A stretch of DNA of 64,000 nucleotides from Strigamia acuminata. Its lineage: Eukaryota; Arthropoda; Chilopoda; Geophilomorpha; Linotaeniidae. Numbering within the stretch: position 1 is the stretch's first letter; the number at the start of each line of letters is the position of its first letter. This document shows positions 22,164 through 33,389 of the stretch, in pieces. The notes under the pieces are model-generated. The model saw nothing but the letters and a program-made list of their open reading frames with translations, had not been told where the DNA came from and searched no databases. Where the stretch lies: contig OX442322.1 of the NCBI GenBank assembly GCA_949358305.1, forward strand, positions 5,518,001 through 5,582,000, given 5' to 3'. A program made the position numbers and the translations under genes.

Positions 22164-22675
22164 GTGAATTTTGTGCAGTGTTTGTGCGGAATAATTTCCA
22201 AAATATTAGTTTCGCCGCATATTTTGTGCAATTTTCTGTGTTGTCGCGACGGGACTAATTATGCGACGTGGGCTGTGCAAGTCCAATTGCTTCTCAAATA
22301 TAATGGAGTTTGGGGGCATGTGAGTGGCACCAAGCCACCACTGGCTGCAACAGCCACTGCAAAGGAGAAGAGGAAGTATAACGCTCGGAAGGACAAGGCG
22401 ATGTCCACCATTTGCATGAGTTGCGCCGAGCCGCAACAAGTGATAGCTGTTGCTTGCCCCACCGCTGCCAAAGTCTGGGAAGCGTTGAAAGCGGCTTACC
22501 AGCCGACGACAAGAGCCAGCCGTGCACGGCTCCGCCGTGAATTTTTGAACTTGAAGCTGATGGAAAACGAGGAGATGTTGGTATTCACCGGGCGGGTAGA
22601 CCGCAAGATTGTTGAATTGAAAGACGTTAAGATCGAAGTCACAGATGAATTCCAAGCATTTCAATATTTGGATCT
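22164..22675 (+). pseudogene. CopD gag, N-terminal part
   Basis: Copia-type Gag, recognisable from DGTNYATWAVQVQLLLKYNG (22248 on), close to CopF Gag. The ATG at 22164 opens this frame, but the residues before DGTNY do not match CopF, so the true start is probably lost. Coding stops at FQYLDL, where CopC-2 is inserted (duplication GATCT), and continues in frame from 28497 as LLPPQYE. Confidence 0.85.
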
Positions 22676-22993
22676 TGTTAGAATATTGCATGTATTTATC
22701 CGTTGGTGTATATATATAATTGCCATGTATATTTAACCATATCGTATTATCTCTGTTCGATGTATTACTTTGACTCTCGGCCGTGTAAATGCACACGGCA
22801 TTTGTTTACATTTATACTTTGTATTTCACCCACTAGGTGGCACTGTATACCTTTGGGTCATGTGATTGCAGAGAATAAATTCTCACTTACTGTTTTGCTT
22901 TTGACCATGAATGACTATGTCTCTTATTCCAACTACTAATGAATTTCTACACCACTGCAGATTTATACACAAGTTTTATTGCTAAAACTAACA
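22676..22993 (+). repeat. CopC-2 5' LTR
   Basis: 318 bases; the only difference seen from 28179-28496 is T versus A in TACCTT(T/A)GGG. Confidence 0.94.
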
Positions 22994-22994
22994 A

Positions 22995-23006
22995 GGTTAT
23001 GGGCCC
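22995..23006 (+). other. CopC-2 primer-binding site, internal initiator tRNA-Met
   Basis: GGTTATGGGCCC one base after the LTR; complementary to the anticodon region of initiator tRNA-Met as in Drosophila copia. Confidence 0.85.
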
Positions 23007-23675
23007 AAATAACCACAGAAATCATTAGAAAACGATTTGGAGACTTTTTCAAGGAATTGGAGCCAATAGGAGGTCAGCAGTGAAGTTTTTCCTGAAAATC
23101 CAAAATGGCGGCGCCCATGAGGAGAGTCATCAACCTGTGTCTCAGCCAAGAATCCACGGTTTCACAAGCAATTATGGATTATCAAGCGAGGCGCGATACG
23201 TTTAGTCAACGTGTCATCGAGTTTTCTTCGAGAAATACGTCGGGACGACGACCACACGGGAAGCGTGGACGAGTTGGACACGGAGAACAATTGCTAAAAA
23301 CCAGGGAACTTTTGTAAACGATTCTTTCGAGAGACAAGACGGAAAAACGTGGAAAAATCAACAATAAGGACGACGATTTTTCTCAACCACACGCGAAGTG
23401 TGATTCAAAACTGTCGACACGAAATAAGTGGATAGTCTACAGCAGGAAGACATCACATATGAACTTTTATTTTCGTTTTTGTTGTCGAATTTTTGATTAT
23501 TTTCAATATTGTTGGATTATTAGCTTAGTGTGTGATAGGATATTACTAACTTAAACTAAGAGCGAACTAACATCGCAACACTGCACCTTGTTGCGATTAC
23601 CAGTAGTTGAAAGTGTTTTTGGGAGAATTTGTGTGTGTTTGTGGTATTTTTCGGGTCGTGCATATTGAATTCACA
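23007..23675 (+). other. CopC-2 leader, non-coding
   Basis: About 670 bases. An AAAATGGCGGC box lies at 23102-23112. Two hairpins resemble the CopC-1 one: CCACAC-GGGAA-GCGTGG (23252-23268, one mismatch) and CACAC-GCGAA-GTGTG (23388-23402, perfect). No gene. Confidence 0.65.
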
Positions 23676-24401
23676 ATGGATGCGGAAAAACCAGAGCGCA
23701 AAGTGACACTTTTGAACAGGACAAACTATGACACCTGGAAGCAACAAATGAAAGTCCTTTTGATGCACCATGGATGCTGGGCATTCACCGATGGAACACA
23801 AGAAGTGCTGGCACCGGGAGCATCTTGGCGAGACCGTTCAGACTATCAACTACAGAAAGGACGAGCTTTCAGCTTGATTTACTACAGCATCGAAGAGCAA
23901 TACCACGAATTGCTCAGCGGGACCGAAGACGCGAAGACAGCGTGGGACACGCTGAAAACTAACTTCGAACCGGTCTCGAGGGCGCGGATAATACGTCTGC
24001 TCGACGAATCTTTTAGTCTGAAATACGATCCAACCACAGAGACGATCGGCGTATTTGCAGCAAAGATACGCAATGCCGCAAAGCGACTAGCTGACGTCAA
24101 ACACGATTTGGACAATCTATACCAAGCTTTTCAACTAATTCGATATCTGCCTTTGGAATACCAGTCAATTGTCCAGAGCATTTACCGATGGGACGACAAA
24201 GACTTTACTTTGGAGAAGGTCGAGGCTGAATTGGTCGCCGAGGAAGGCAGACTGGCGCAACAACGAAGGGATTCGGGCCAGGGGCCAATCGTGGATGCTT
24301 TTAGCATGGGAATGAGCAGCACGAACACGAAAAACAGCGACAATTTGCAGAAACAACAACAACAACAACAGCAACAAGGGAATAATACCCAAAACAATTG
24401 A
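23676..24401 (+). CDS. CopC-2 Gag, N-terminal part up to an in-frame TGA
   Basis: Gag matrix/capsid-like region of a copia element; it would assemble virus-like particles. The ATG at 23676 gives MDAEKPERKVTLLNRTNYDTW. An upstream in-frame Met at 23607 is not supported by CopC-1. The frame reads through a Gln-8 tract to ...NNTQNN and meets TGA at 24399-24401. The same frame then continues as GFQGG into the zinc knuckle. CopC-1 has CGT at the matching codon, so CGA-to-TGA mutation is likelier than programmed readthrough. Confidence 0.88.
   Translation: MDAEKPERKVTLLNRTNYDTWKQQMKVLLMHHGCWAFTDGTQEVLAPGASWRDRSDYQLQKGRAFSLIYYSIEEQYHELLSGTEDAKTAWDTLKTNFEPVSRARIIRLLDESFSLKYDPTTETIGVFAAKIRNAAKRLADVKHDLDNLYQAFQLIRYLPLEYQSIVQSIYRWDDKDFTLEKVEAELVAEEGRLAQQRRDSGQGPIVDAFSMGMSSTNTKNSDNLQKQQQQQQQQGNNTQNN
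24354..24377 (+). repeat. CAA/CAG microsatellite encoding Gln-8
   Basis: Eight CAA/CAG codons (seven CAA, one CAG) in CopC-2 gag, absent from CopC-1, where this part of gag is deleted. Confidence 0.85.
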
Positions 24402-27400
24402 GGATTTCAAGGCGGACAAAAGGGTGGCAGATCCAATTATCGAGGCGGCAAAAATTCGAGGAATTTTCGAGGAAACACAACCGGATCATCAGGACGGGGG
24501 CCGTGTTTCCGCTGCAATCAACCAGGACATTGGGCGCGTGAATGCACGATGCAATTGCCACCAAACAACAATTTAAACACGAATAGTGCAGAAGAATTGG
24601 ATGCCAACATGATGGATGTCGGCTTTCTGACGGAATTGGGCAAAGAGGAGACATTACAGTGCAGCACACCAGGGAACTGCTGGATTTACGACACCGGGGC
24701 GACCGGACACTTTTGTAAAGAAAAGGATCAATTTTTCAATTTTAGACAAACTACTGGAACTATTAGCCAAGCGGACAAAAAGACGTTAATTCAAATCCAA
24801 GGAGTAGGAGATGTTTGCGTGATGTGCGTCGTGGGAAAAGAGACAATTCCGATAACCTTAAAGAAGGTTTACTACGCACCGGATTTGAGGAGAAATTTAA
24901 TGTCGGGACCGTGCATCGATGAAGCGAGATGCAAAGTTGCAATTGGCAGCGGAATAGTTAAAATTTATGATCCACAATGGAAGAGACAATTGATGGAAGC
25001 TGTAAAAAAGGACAGACTTTACTACATTAAGACAAGTGATCAGAAACCGGATTTTGATAAGTTGAGACAAAAACACAACAATAAAGCTAGTGTTGGCGAA
25101 CAACAACAAAGACAACCGCCAACTGGATCAACTAAAAGTGCATCAAATCCAGAGGAAGCCAGACTTTGGCACGAACGTTTAGGACACATCCATTTTCCGA
25201 GCGTACAAGAGATGAGTAAGCGGGATGCAGTAATTGGTCTGCCTGTCCTGGACGTGCCAATCACGCAATGCGACATCTGCACTTTGGCGAAGAAAAAGTC
25301 GATTTCGCACAAATCAATACCGGGTATTAGGTCTAAACAACCGTTAGAGTTATTACATATGGACGTATGCGGAGCTTTTTCGACGGAAACACTTTCGGGA
25401 AACAAGTATTTCCTCACTATTACCGACGACTACTCGCGCTACTCAACGGTTTATCTTATGAAGAAGAAAGATGAAGTATTTGGGATTTTTCAGAAACACG
25501 TGAAACGAATAGAACGATTACTCGGAAAATCGGTTCTAGCCATCCGAACGGACAATGGCATGGAGTTTTGCTCCAACAAGTTTGGGGAATACCTCGAGGG
25601 ACTAGGAATCGCCCACGAGAGGACCAATGCGTACACTCCTGCCCAGAATGGCGTTTCCGAGAGATTAAAGCAGACTTTGGCAAATGGAATGCGACCGCTA
25701 ATCTATGACGCGCAGTTAGAGCACCGTTTTTGGGGTGAAGCAATTCTCACTTTTAACTATCTCAGGAATAGAATTGCCAAACTCAACTCGGATAAAACCT
25801 CAATGGAACTTTATTATGGCCGCAAACCGTCACTGCGACATTTGAGAAAGTTTGGAAGTCTTTGCTTTGTACAGAAGAGGATCCGAGACGGGAAGATTGA
25901 TAACAAGAGTTTACACGGGATCATGCTCGGATACTCAAGAATTACAAAAGGCTACAGAGTTTGGCTCCCGGATTTTTCAAAGGTCATCGAAACAAGCGAT
26001 GTCAAGTTTCTTGAAAGCAAGCGCGGAGTTGAAGGCGTGCTGGGCCTACCGGAGAAATACACTACGTATATCGACAATTTGAACGACAACCTGGAGAGCG
26101 ACGATTGCCAGTACTACTCCGATGAGGATGTCAGGCCGCCATTTCCCCCGCCGCAACCGATTAAGAAAGAAGAAGACGCAGAACAAGAGTTGCCGCAATT
26201 TAAACTGAAATTTAGATTGCCAGATGAAAAACTGCGACCTAACCTGCCAGGAGTGAAATATCCAAATGTTTTGCCGCAACCTGGACAAGCACCGGTGAAT
26301 CCAGTTGCGACGATACCTGCACTTGTCTGGAGAAAGACAGAAAAAGTTAGGCCAACGGGACAAAAGGATATTGAATATACAATCGTTGGATACGATAAAC
26401 CTAAGCTACGCTCGATACCAGACGTCAAGCGCTATTGTGCCGACCACAATCTTCTTGTTCCCGAGCACCTTTTCGACGACAAGAGGAAAAAGAAACCGTC
26501 TGAATCGAATGTGACAGCAGATTATTCCGACTTGGACATAGATGAATTGACACTCGATTTTGAAGCTAACCATCTTGAGGTTCACATACCCACACGTTTT
26601 GAGGAGATAGCAAAGCTACCTGAAAAGGAACAATGGAACCAAGCGATGTGCGACGAAATCGATACAATGCATGAACGAGAAGTTTGGGAGTTGGTTCCGC
26701 CACCGCCCGACACCAAGATAGTTGGATGCAAGTGGATTTTTACCACCAAACCAAACGAGAAAGGAGAAATCGCACGCTACAAAGCGAGACTCGTCGCACA
26801 AGGATTTTCACAAGTGTATGGCGAATCATACGAGGAGACTTTCTCGCCTGTAGTGGACTTCTCCATTGTACGCTTCATGTTCACGCTACTTGTTTGCATG
26901 CTGAAGTGGTCCTACGTTCAAGCAGATGTTAAGTGTGCTTATCTCTACGCGAAGCTGCACAAGGTTGTTTACATGCGTCAGCCAAAAGGATTCATTTGTG
27001 AAGGCAAAGAAAATTACGTGTGCAGACTCCTTCGTGCGATTTACGGACTGCATCAATCCGATAGAGAATGGGGCTTGGAGTTGGAGGAGACTTTGTTAAA
27101 GCTCGGCCTGCAGCATGTGAACTGGTGCAATTGCGTTTACAAATATGGATCCGTCGCCTATTTGATCGTGTACGTGGACGATATTGTCGTTTTTGGTAGA
27201 CAGCATGAGGATGCGATCAACGTGCTCAACATGATCAAGACGCAATTTGACTTGGTCATTTTAGGACAAACAAAGAAACTATTGGGAGTCGAATTTCACT
27301 CCTACAAACAGCAGATGGTCTTACATCAACGCGCTTACATCAACAAGGTCTTGTTGAGGTTCAAGAATTATTTGGACTCAGTTAAAGTGAGGTCGCAACC

Positions 27401-28160
27401 GATGATAAAGTCAACTATTCTTACCAAACAAGACTGCCCGAATACGATTGATGACATTAGGATCATGGAGAAAATCCCATATAGGAGCTTACTGGGTTCT
27501 TTGGCGTTCATCGGATCAAGGACGAGACCTGACATGACCTATGCAATCAACATTTTAAGTCAGTTCCAATCAAACCCGGGTTGGGACCACTGGATTGCAT
27601 TACTGGACCTACTCAGCTACCTGAGAACGACAAAGAATCACGGATTGATGTTGTTTCCGAACAATTGGATTGAAGTCATTGGATATAGTGACTCCGATTA
27701 CGCCAATAACAGAGACGATCGGATCTCAGTTGGAGGGACTCTTGTAACGTTGGGGAGCGCACCCATTTACTGGAGGACCTTCAAGCAAAGGAACGTTACA
27801 CTGTCGACCATGGAGGCAGAATATGTGGCCCTTACGGAAACTGTAAAGGACTACATCTGGATTGTAAGGGTCTTACACGAAATTGTCCCGGATTTGGCTG
27901 ACAAGTTTTATCATCATGTCATGTGTGATAATATTTCAGCGGTCGATTTTACCAAATCCAACGTTGAAAATCGCAAGACCAAACACATAGACATTAGATA
28001 CCACTTTATTCGTGAACTCATAAAGAAAAACAATCTCCAAATCGTACATGTAGGGACAAAATGTAATTTCGCGGATATTTTTACAAAGTCGGTGGACAAA
28101 GCTGACCTTGTACAATTCTGTAATCGTTTCCTAATTGATTTGAGTCTCTTAAGCGCCTGA
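24402..28160 (+). CDS. CopC-2 nucleocapsid-protease-integrase-RT-RNase H
   Basis: About 1250 open codons in the gag frame (first Met at 24549). In order: CCHC knuckle CFRCNQPGHWAREC (24504-24545); protease WIYDTGATGHF near 24685; integrase zinc region LWHERLGHIHF...CDICTLAKKK near 25165-25290; integrase core HMDVCGAF, IRTDNGMEF and NGVSERLKQ; a Pro-rich linker near 26120; RT with FSPVVDFS and YVDDIVVFG near 27175; RNase H with YSDSDYANN, MEAEYVAL and ADIFTKSVD. All catalytic acidic residues of PR, IN and RT that I can locate are present. Apart from the upstream TGA this copy looks enzymatically complete. Confidence 0.92.
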   Translation, partial: GFQGGQKGGRSNYRGGKNSRNFRGNTTGSSGRGPCFRCNQPGHWARECTMQLPPNNNLNTNSAEELDANMMDVGFLTELGKEETLQCSTPGNCWIYDTGATGHFCKEKDQFFNFRQTTGTISQADKKTLIQIQGVGDVCVMCVVGKETIPITLKKVYYAPDLRRNLMSGPCIDEARCKVAIGSGIVKIYDPQWKRQLMEAVKKDRLYYIKTSDQKPDFDKLRQKHNNKASVGEQQQRQPPTGSTKSASNPEEARLWHERLGHIHFPSVQEMSKRDAVIGLPVLDVPITQCDICTLAKKKSISHKSIPGIRSKQPLELLHMDVCGAFSTETLSGNKYFLTITDDYSRYSTVYLMKKKDEVFGIFQKHVKRIERLLGKSVLAIRTDNGMEFCSNKFGEYLEGLGIAHERTNAYTPAQNGVSERLKQTLANGMRPLIYDAQLEHRFWGEAILTFNYLRNRIAKLNSDKTSMELYYGRKPSLRHLRKFGSLCFVQKRIRDGKIDNKSLHGIMLGYSRITKGYRVWLPDFSKVIETSDVKFLESKRGVEGVLGLPEKYTTYIDNLNDNLESDDCQYYSDEDVRPPFPPPQPIKKEEDAEQELPQFKLKFRLPDEKLRPNLPGVKYPNVLPQPGQAPVNPVATIPALVWRKTEKVRPTGQKDIEYTIVGYDKPKLRSIPDVKRYCADHNLLVPEHLFDDKRKKKPSESNVTADYSDLDIDELTLDFEANHLEVHIPTRFEEIAKLPEKEQWNQAMCDEIDTMHEREVWELVPPPPDTKIVGCKWIFTTKPNEKGEIARYKARLVAQGFSQVYGESYEETFSPVVDFSIVRFMFTLLVCMLKWSYVQADVKCAYLYAKLHKVVYMRQPKGFICEGKENYVCRLLRAIYGLHQSDREWGLELEETLLKLGLQHVNWCNCVYKYGSVAYLIVYVDDIVVFGRQHEDAINVLNMIKTQFDLVILGQTKKLLGVEFHSYKQQMVLHQRAYINKVLLRFKNYLDSVKVRSQPMIKSTILTKQDCPNTIDDIRIMEKIPYRSLLGSLAFIGSRTRPDMTYAINILSQFQSNPGWDHWIALLDLLSYLRTTKNHGLMLFPNNWIEVIGYSDSDYANNRDDRISVGGTLVTLGSAPIYWRTFKQRNVTLSTMEAEYVALTETVKDYIWIVRVLHEIVPDLADKFYHHVMCDNISAVDFTKSNVENRKTKHIDIRYHFIRELIKKNNLQIVHVGTKCNFADIFTKSVDKADLVQFCNRFLIDLSLLSA

Positions 28161-28178
28161 TAATACGAGGGGGCCGAA

Positions 28179-28496
28179 TGTTAGAATATTGCATGTATTT
28201 ATCCGTTGGTGTATATATATAATTGCCATGTATATTTAACCATATCGTATTATCTCTGTTCGATGTATTACTTTGACTCTCGGCCGTGTAAATGCACACG
28301 GCATTTGTTTACATTTATACTTTGTATTTCACCCACTAGGTGGCACTGTATACCTTAGGGTCATGTGATTGCAGAGAATAAATTCTCACTTACTGTTTTG
28401 CTTTTGACCATGAATGACTATGTCTCTTATTCCAACTACTAATGAATTTCTACACCACTGCAGATTTATACACAAGTTTTATTGCTAAAACTAACA
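28179..28496 (+). repeat. CopC-2 3' LTR
   Basis: 318 bases, preceded by the purine tract GAGGGGG, partner of 22676-22993. Confidence 0.94.
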
Positions 28497-31400
28497 GATC
28501 TCCTGCCCCCACAATACGAGGCCGTGAAACAGACCGCGTACCACTGGTCAGACACGGAATTCACAGCGAAAAACGTTAAAGAACGTTTACTTGGCGAGTA
28601 TAATCGCCTTTACGAACAGACTCAGGAATTTGGCATCCCACCTACATTGACAGACAACACGACTGCTTTCTTCACGCAAGGCAAATGGAAGCCGCGTGGG
28701 AAAAATTCTTCTGCGATAGGAACTCCACGGGGCACGTGTTTTAATTGTAGTGGGGCTGGCCACTTCGCCCGTGAATGCTCGTCGCCGCCAAAGCAGCAGG
28801 GAACTTCCACCGCTAATGTGGGCTCGACTGCCCAGCTGAATCGAGGCGGTGGACGCGGCAAAGCGCGTGGGAAAGGCGGCCAACAAAGGGCCAACCTCAC
28901 GCAATTGGACATGTTTGCAGACGAGCCCTACACTTTGTATTCTGCGGTGTCGGAGGAGAAGCCCACAGAACCTTTGTCCCTTGTGTCGCACGGAAACTAC
29001 GATTCCCAATGGTACGTGGACAAAAGCGACCGATCACTTTTCTTTCAACCGGAATTGGTTTTCGGACTTCAAACCGCTATCCAATTTCAGCGTGTTACAG
29101 GGAGAAGGAAAATCGAAGATTGAAGGAGTGGGCAACATAATCCTTACTTCACTTTACGGAAGCAGAACGAAGAAAATTACTTTGACGAATGTTTTCTTCG
29201 CACCGAATTTCCAGAAAAACCTTATTTCGCTCGGGCGCACCGATGAGGCTGGGTTGTGCACAATTGTCAGAAATGGGAAAATGAATATATTTAAAGATAG
29301 AGTCGAGGAACCTTTGATTTCGGCAGTTCGGACTAGCAACAGACTGTACAAAGTCAACTGCCGGGTCGAGGTTAGTTCTGTAAACACGGCTGCATTAACT
29401 GCGCAACAGAATGCAGCTGCTGTCCTCAACTTGATCAAATCGTCTGTAAAAGATGAGAAATTTGTGCAACCGTTACTAACCATGTTAGATTTTAAGTCAG
29501 CATTACTAAACAATGTGAGCAAGTCGGATGGTGGAAAATCCGCACCTAATTTAAATGCGCAAGTGAGCGGAATAGCTAAAACGAACGCGCCTGTGGCGGT
29601 TAACTCATTGAAAACTGGGAATGAGGTTCAAGCACCTCCGGCGAATATTCCACAAGCAAATGCGAACGTGAAAATTAACGAGAATAAGGGAAATGTCAAA
29701 GCTCAGACCAAAGAGCAGCCCCAAAGCATGGATACATGGCACTCTAGAATGGGGCATTTGAACCCTAAAGGCATTACCAAATTAGAACAATTGGAAGATG
29801 TTTTTTGAATTAGTATTTCGGATAAAAACTTGTCAACATGCGATGCATGTGCACATGCGAAGAGCACGAAGGCGAGCTTTCCTCCCATTATAGCGATCTC
29901 CACGAAAGGAATCTTAGACATAGTCCACATGGATGTCTGGGGGAAATCTCAAGCTACATCCTTGGGTGGGGCCAATTACTATTTCATTCTTGTCGACGAT
30001 TATTCACGTTATATGTGGATAATCACAATGCGCACCAAAGGGGAAGTTCTGGGCCATTTTAAGAGATGGTTAACTGAAGCTGAAAGGAAAACGGGGAAGA
30101 AAGTCAAGTGTATTAAAACGGACAATGGCGGGGAGTTCATTTCCAGGAATTGGGACGATTATGCGTCTAAAATTGGACTGAAGTGCATTCGCACAAACGC
30201 ATACTCTCCGGAAATGAATTCCGTGGCTGAAAGAGCCAACCGCACCATTGTCAGTGGTGTTAGGGCTCTAATGATCGAAAACAGTTTCCCCTATCCCCTT
30301 TGGGCTGAATTAGCGACTTCGGTCGTCTATTTGAAAAACAGATTTCCACATCAAGGAATTGACGGGAAAACACCAAACACTGTGTTTTTCGATAAGAAGT
30401 TGTCCTTAAGACACATTAAATGTATCGGATCGAAAGCTTTCGTCCATGTCCCATCACAAGTACGTAAAGGCAAATTGGAACAAAGGGCTTTTGCGGGAGC
30501 ACTGATTGGCTATGCCATCTCGACCAGGGGCTATAGGGTGTGGGACCCTGCTCGGAACCAAGTTTTTGCATCAAAACATGTGAAGATTTTTGAAGACTCG
30601 TATTGGTACGAGGTTGGGAAAAGGCTGCAACAGCCAAACAAACAGCCCCCGACTGGATCCCCAGAATTCAAACGTTTTGGATATTCTTCCTCCGATACAG
30701 AAGAAGATGACGATGATTCTGTTGCCCCTATCCCTGAAACTATTGAAGAAGTGCATGAAGCACTACCACCTCTTGTTCCGCCCCCGGCGCAACCCCCTAT
30801 TCCAAAAGGGAAACCCGCATTACCCACAACCCCCAAGCCTGCTCTTAGGCCGGAATTGAATCTGCTGGTAAAGCAAGCAGCACGACTGCCTCCAGTCGAA
30901 ACCACTGCACAAGATCTGGTTGAAGATGTCGAAGGCAATGGGGATAATACAGTTGAAGAAATTGGGGGGGGGGCGAAGGGGGATGATGGAACTTTTTTCA
31001 ACGTTTACCCTGAGGACAATGAGGACGCACATTTGCCACCTCCTCCTGGGGTACAAACCCGCCGTGGTTCCGGCAAAAGGGGAAAAGAAAAAGAAAAAGA
31101 GACCCCAGACCCAATGTTATTACCACTGGACATGACCAAGTGGAGACGGGTCCAGTCTGTCCGGAAAGCCGGGGCGACTGCTGGGAAAGTTGACGTGGTT
31201 TATTTCTCGCCCAATGACGACAAACTTAGAAGTCGGACTGATGTTGCACGATGGTGCGACGGGGAGGGCTATGCCTACGATGCAAGCCTGTTCGACTTCA
31301 AGACTTTAGAGGGAGAGGAACCCCTACCTTTTGCGGGGTTTTGTGCCGTCGAGCCCGACACCTACGAGCAGGCGATTGGGGACATCAATAAACCCTATTG

Positions 31401-32892
31401 GGAAGGGGCCATGAAGGATGAGATAGACATTTTCGATGAACGAGAAGTCTATCGTGAAATTGATAAGCCCAAAGACGTACAGCTTTTGGGGACAAAATGG
31501 ATATTTAAGATGAAGCGCGATTATACCGGAGTCATTAGACGTTATCGAGCTCGTTTAGTGGCTCAAGGATTTAAACAGAGGCCCGGGATTGACTTTACAG
31601 AGGTATTTTCCCCTGTTGTCAATTTCGTCCTCGTTATCATGTTCTTCTGCACTTTGGTAGTGCTTAAGGGCTGGCGTGACGTGCACATCGACATCAAGGC
31701 CGCCTACCTCTATGGCGACCTTGATACAGTGCAATACTGTGAAGTCCCCAAGGGCTACAGGACAGCTAAGAACCGACATAAGTGTTGGATGCTGCTGAAG
31801 GCCTCATATGGCCTTCATCAGAGCGGACGAATGTGGTACCAAGTTCTCCACGATCGTTTGCTCCAATTGGGATTTGTGCCTATGCTAGGACTTAACTGCG
31901 TCTATACTTTGGACAATGACGCAGTGATCATTTTCTACGTGGACGATATCGTTCTTTTTTCAAAAGATGATTACGTAGAACAATGCGTCTTGAAATGGAT
32001 TCGTGGTTTCTTCGACATTGTCGATTTAGGTCCGGTGACCCTATTGTTGGGCATCGAGTTTGACAGATCGGGGGGGCGAATCCGTATCCACCAGAAAAAG
32101 TATATAGAGAAACTGTGTAAAATGTACGGAGTGGATCCGTGTCACCGCGTGAAAGTCCCGGGGACACCGGGTACAATGATCCAAAAGGTCAAAGCTGGTG
32201 AGCGGGTAAACACCTCATTTCCGTACAGGAACTTGGTCGGAAGCCTTCTGTTTGTTGCGAGTAGGACAAGGCCCGATATTTTATTCTCGGTCATTGCCCT
32301 CTCGCAATATAACGAAACTCACTCATCGCGTCATGTTGGCATGTTGATGCAAGTATTGCGATATTTGGGCAACACACCCAACTATGCCATTAATTTATCG
32401 AACTGTAAGAATGATTCCCTTACTGTCTACACTGACGCGTCTTTCACCCTAGACCAAGACAAAAGAAGAAGCTTTGGGGGCCATATAGTGTACCTAGGGG
32501 GGGTTCCAATCTCGTGGAACTGCCATAAGCAGACAATGACCTCCCTGTCAATCATGGAGAGCGAATTTCTGGCCGTGGTCGATGGGGTGAAGGATATTAT
32601 ATGGCTTCACCGACTGTACGACGCAGACATAATGTTTTGCGTTGAACGAGCAATCCCCTGCGTATACGCCGACAGTATGCCGGCAATCCAGTATACGAAA
32701 AATAGGATAGAAAATCGCGCTAATAAACATATAGATGTCAAACTGCATTTCGTTCGTGATTGGTTCGATAAGGGGAAGTTTTCTATCCGACATATTGCGG
32801 GGGTCCTGAACGTGGCAGATGTTTTAACCAAATGGTTAGCAAAACCAAGGTTAAACACTCTTTGCGAGCACATTTATGTTATGGACAAATAG
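28497..32892 (+). pseudogene. CopD gag C-terminus to RNase H
   Basis: Continues CopD gag after CopC-2. Zinc knuckle CFNCSGAGHFAREC near 28739; Gly/Arg-rich tail; protease broken by a 2-base deletion exactly at the catalytic motif near 29020 (CopF has DTGAT, here DKS then a shifted ATDHF). Pol then runs in the next frame, with one TGA at 29806-29808 inside the integrase zinc region (HSRMGHLN...CDACAHAK). Integrase core HMDVWGKS, IKTDNGGEF and NSVAERANR. RT EVFSPVVNF and YVDDIVLFS near 31940. RNase H YTDASFTLD, MESEFLAV and ADVLTKWLAKPRL. Stop at 32890-32892. Confidence 0.92.
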
Positions 32893-32910
32893 TTTAAGCA
32901 AAGGGGGATT

Positions 32911-33389
32911 TGTTGGGTTGTAAACCCATTTTGTAATGTTTAAACATTTGTCCAGGTGTTTCGTGAATTATTAGTTGCGTACTTCCGGATATGCGTAACT
33001 TGCGCGTTGTCATGTATTGGGCTTTTGAGGAACTGACTGATTATGATTTTTAACCCCTGCTTGTTATGTACTGCAGTCAGTTCATTTCACGTGATAATGC
33101 GCATCCAAACGTCGTCTGCTCAAATGAGCAAATATTGTTTATTTGTTATGTTTGAGTTATTGCTTAATATTTCAGTTTATTTCATTGTAAAGAATGAATC
33201 AATACTATATTGTAATGATTCGTTCTATGATTATTGTTTGTACTGATTGACAGCAAATAGCCTCAATCAGGTGATCTTATCTGTTATTCCGATGAATAAA
33301 AGATGGCGCACGCAAGTCGGTGTCGCGCACCTTTTTAAACCTGTGTTCCAACTCTTTTCGTCTTTAGAAATCCGGGAAATGACACCACA
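32911..33389 (+). repeat. CopD 3' LTR
   Basis: 479 bases, TGTTGGG...GACACCACA, after PPT AAGGGGGA (32901-32908). Subterminal inverted repeat TGGGTT-GTA-AACCCA (32914-32928). The last 154 bases match 15243-15396. Confidence 0.93.

Larger units (their letters stand above)
22676..28496 (+). mobile_element. CopC-2, nearly intact Drosophila-copia-like element
   Basis: 5821 bases with 318-base LTRs (TGTTAGAATATTG...AAACTAACA) that differ at one position by eye. The 5-bp duplication GATCT is perfect (22671-22675 and 28497-28501). Its polyprotein frame is open from 23676 to 28160 except for one TGA at 24399-24401. Internal initiator tRNA-Met PBS. Inserted in CopD gag. It is the best reference copy of the CopC group here. 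Confidence 0.95.
15243..33389 (+). mobile_element. CopD, copia element hosting CopB, CopC-1 and CopC-2
   Basis: A plus-strand copia element spread over 18 kb by later insertions. Visible parts: end of the 5' LTR (15243-15396), PBS, leader (15411-15709 and 21409-22163), gag (22164-22675, resuming at 28497), pol to 32892, PPT (AAGGGGGA, 32901-32908) and 3' LTR. CopB lies in the 5' LTR, CopC-1 in the leader and CopC-2 in gag. CopD lies in the minus-strand GypG, whose protease frame begins at 33390. Its right target copy would be GGACC (33390-33394). Defective: protease frameshift, in-frame TGA and the insertions. Confidence 0.92.
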
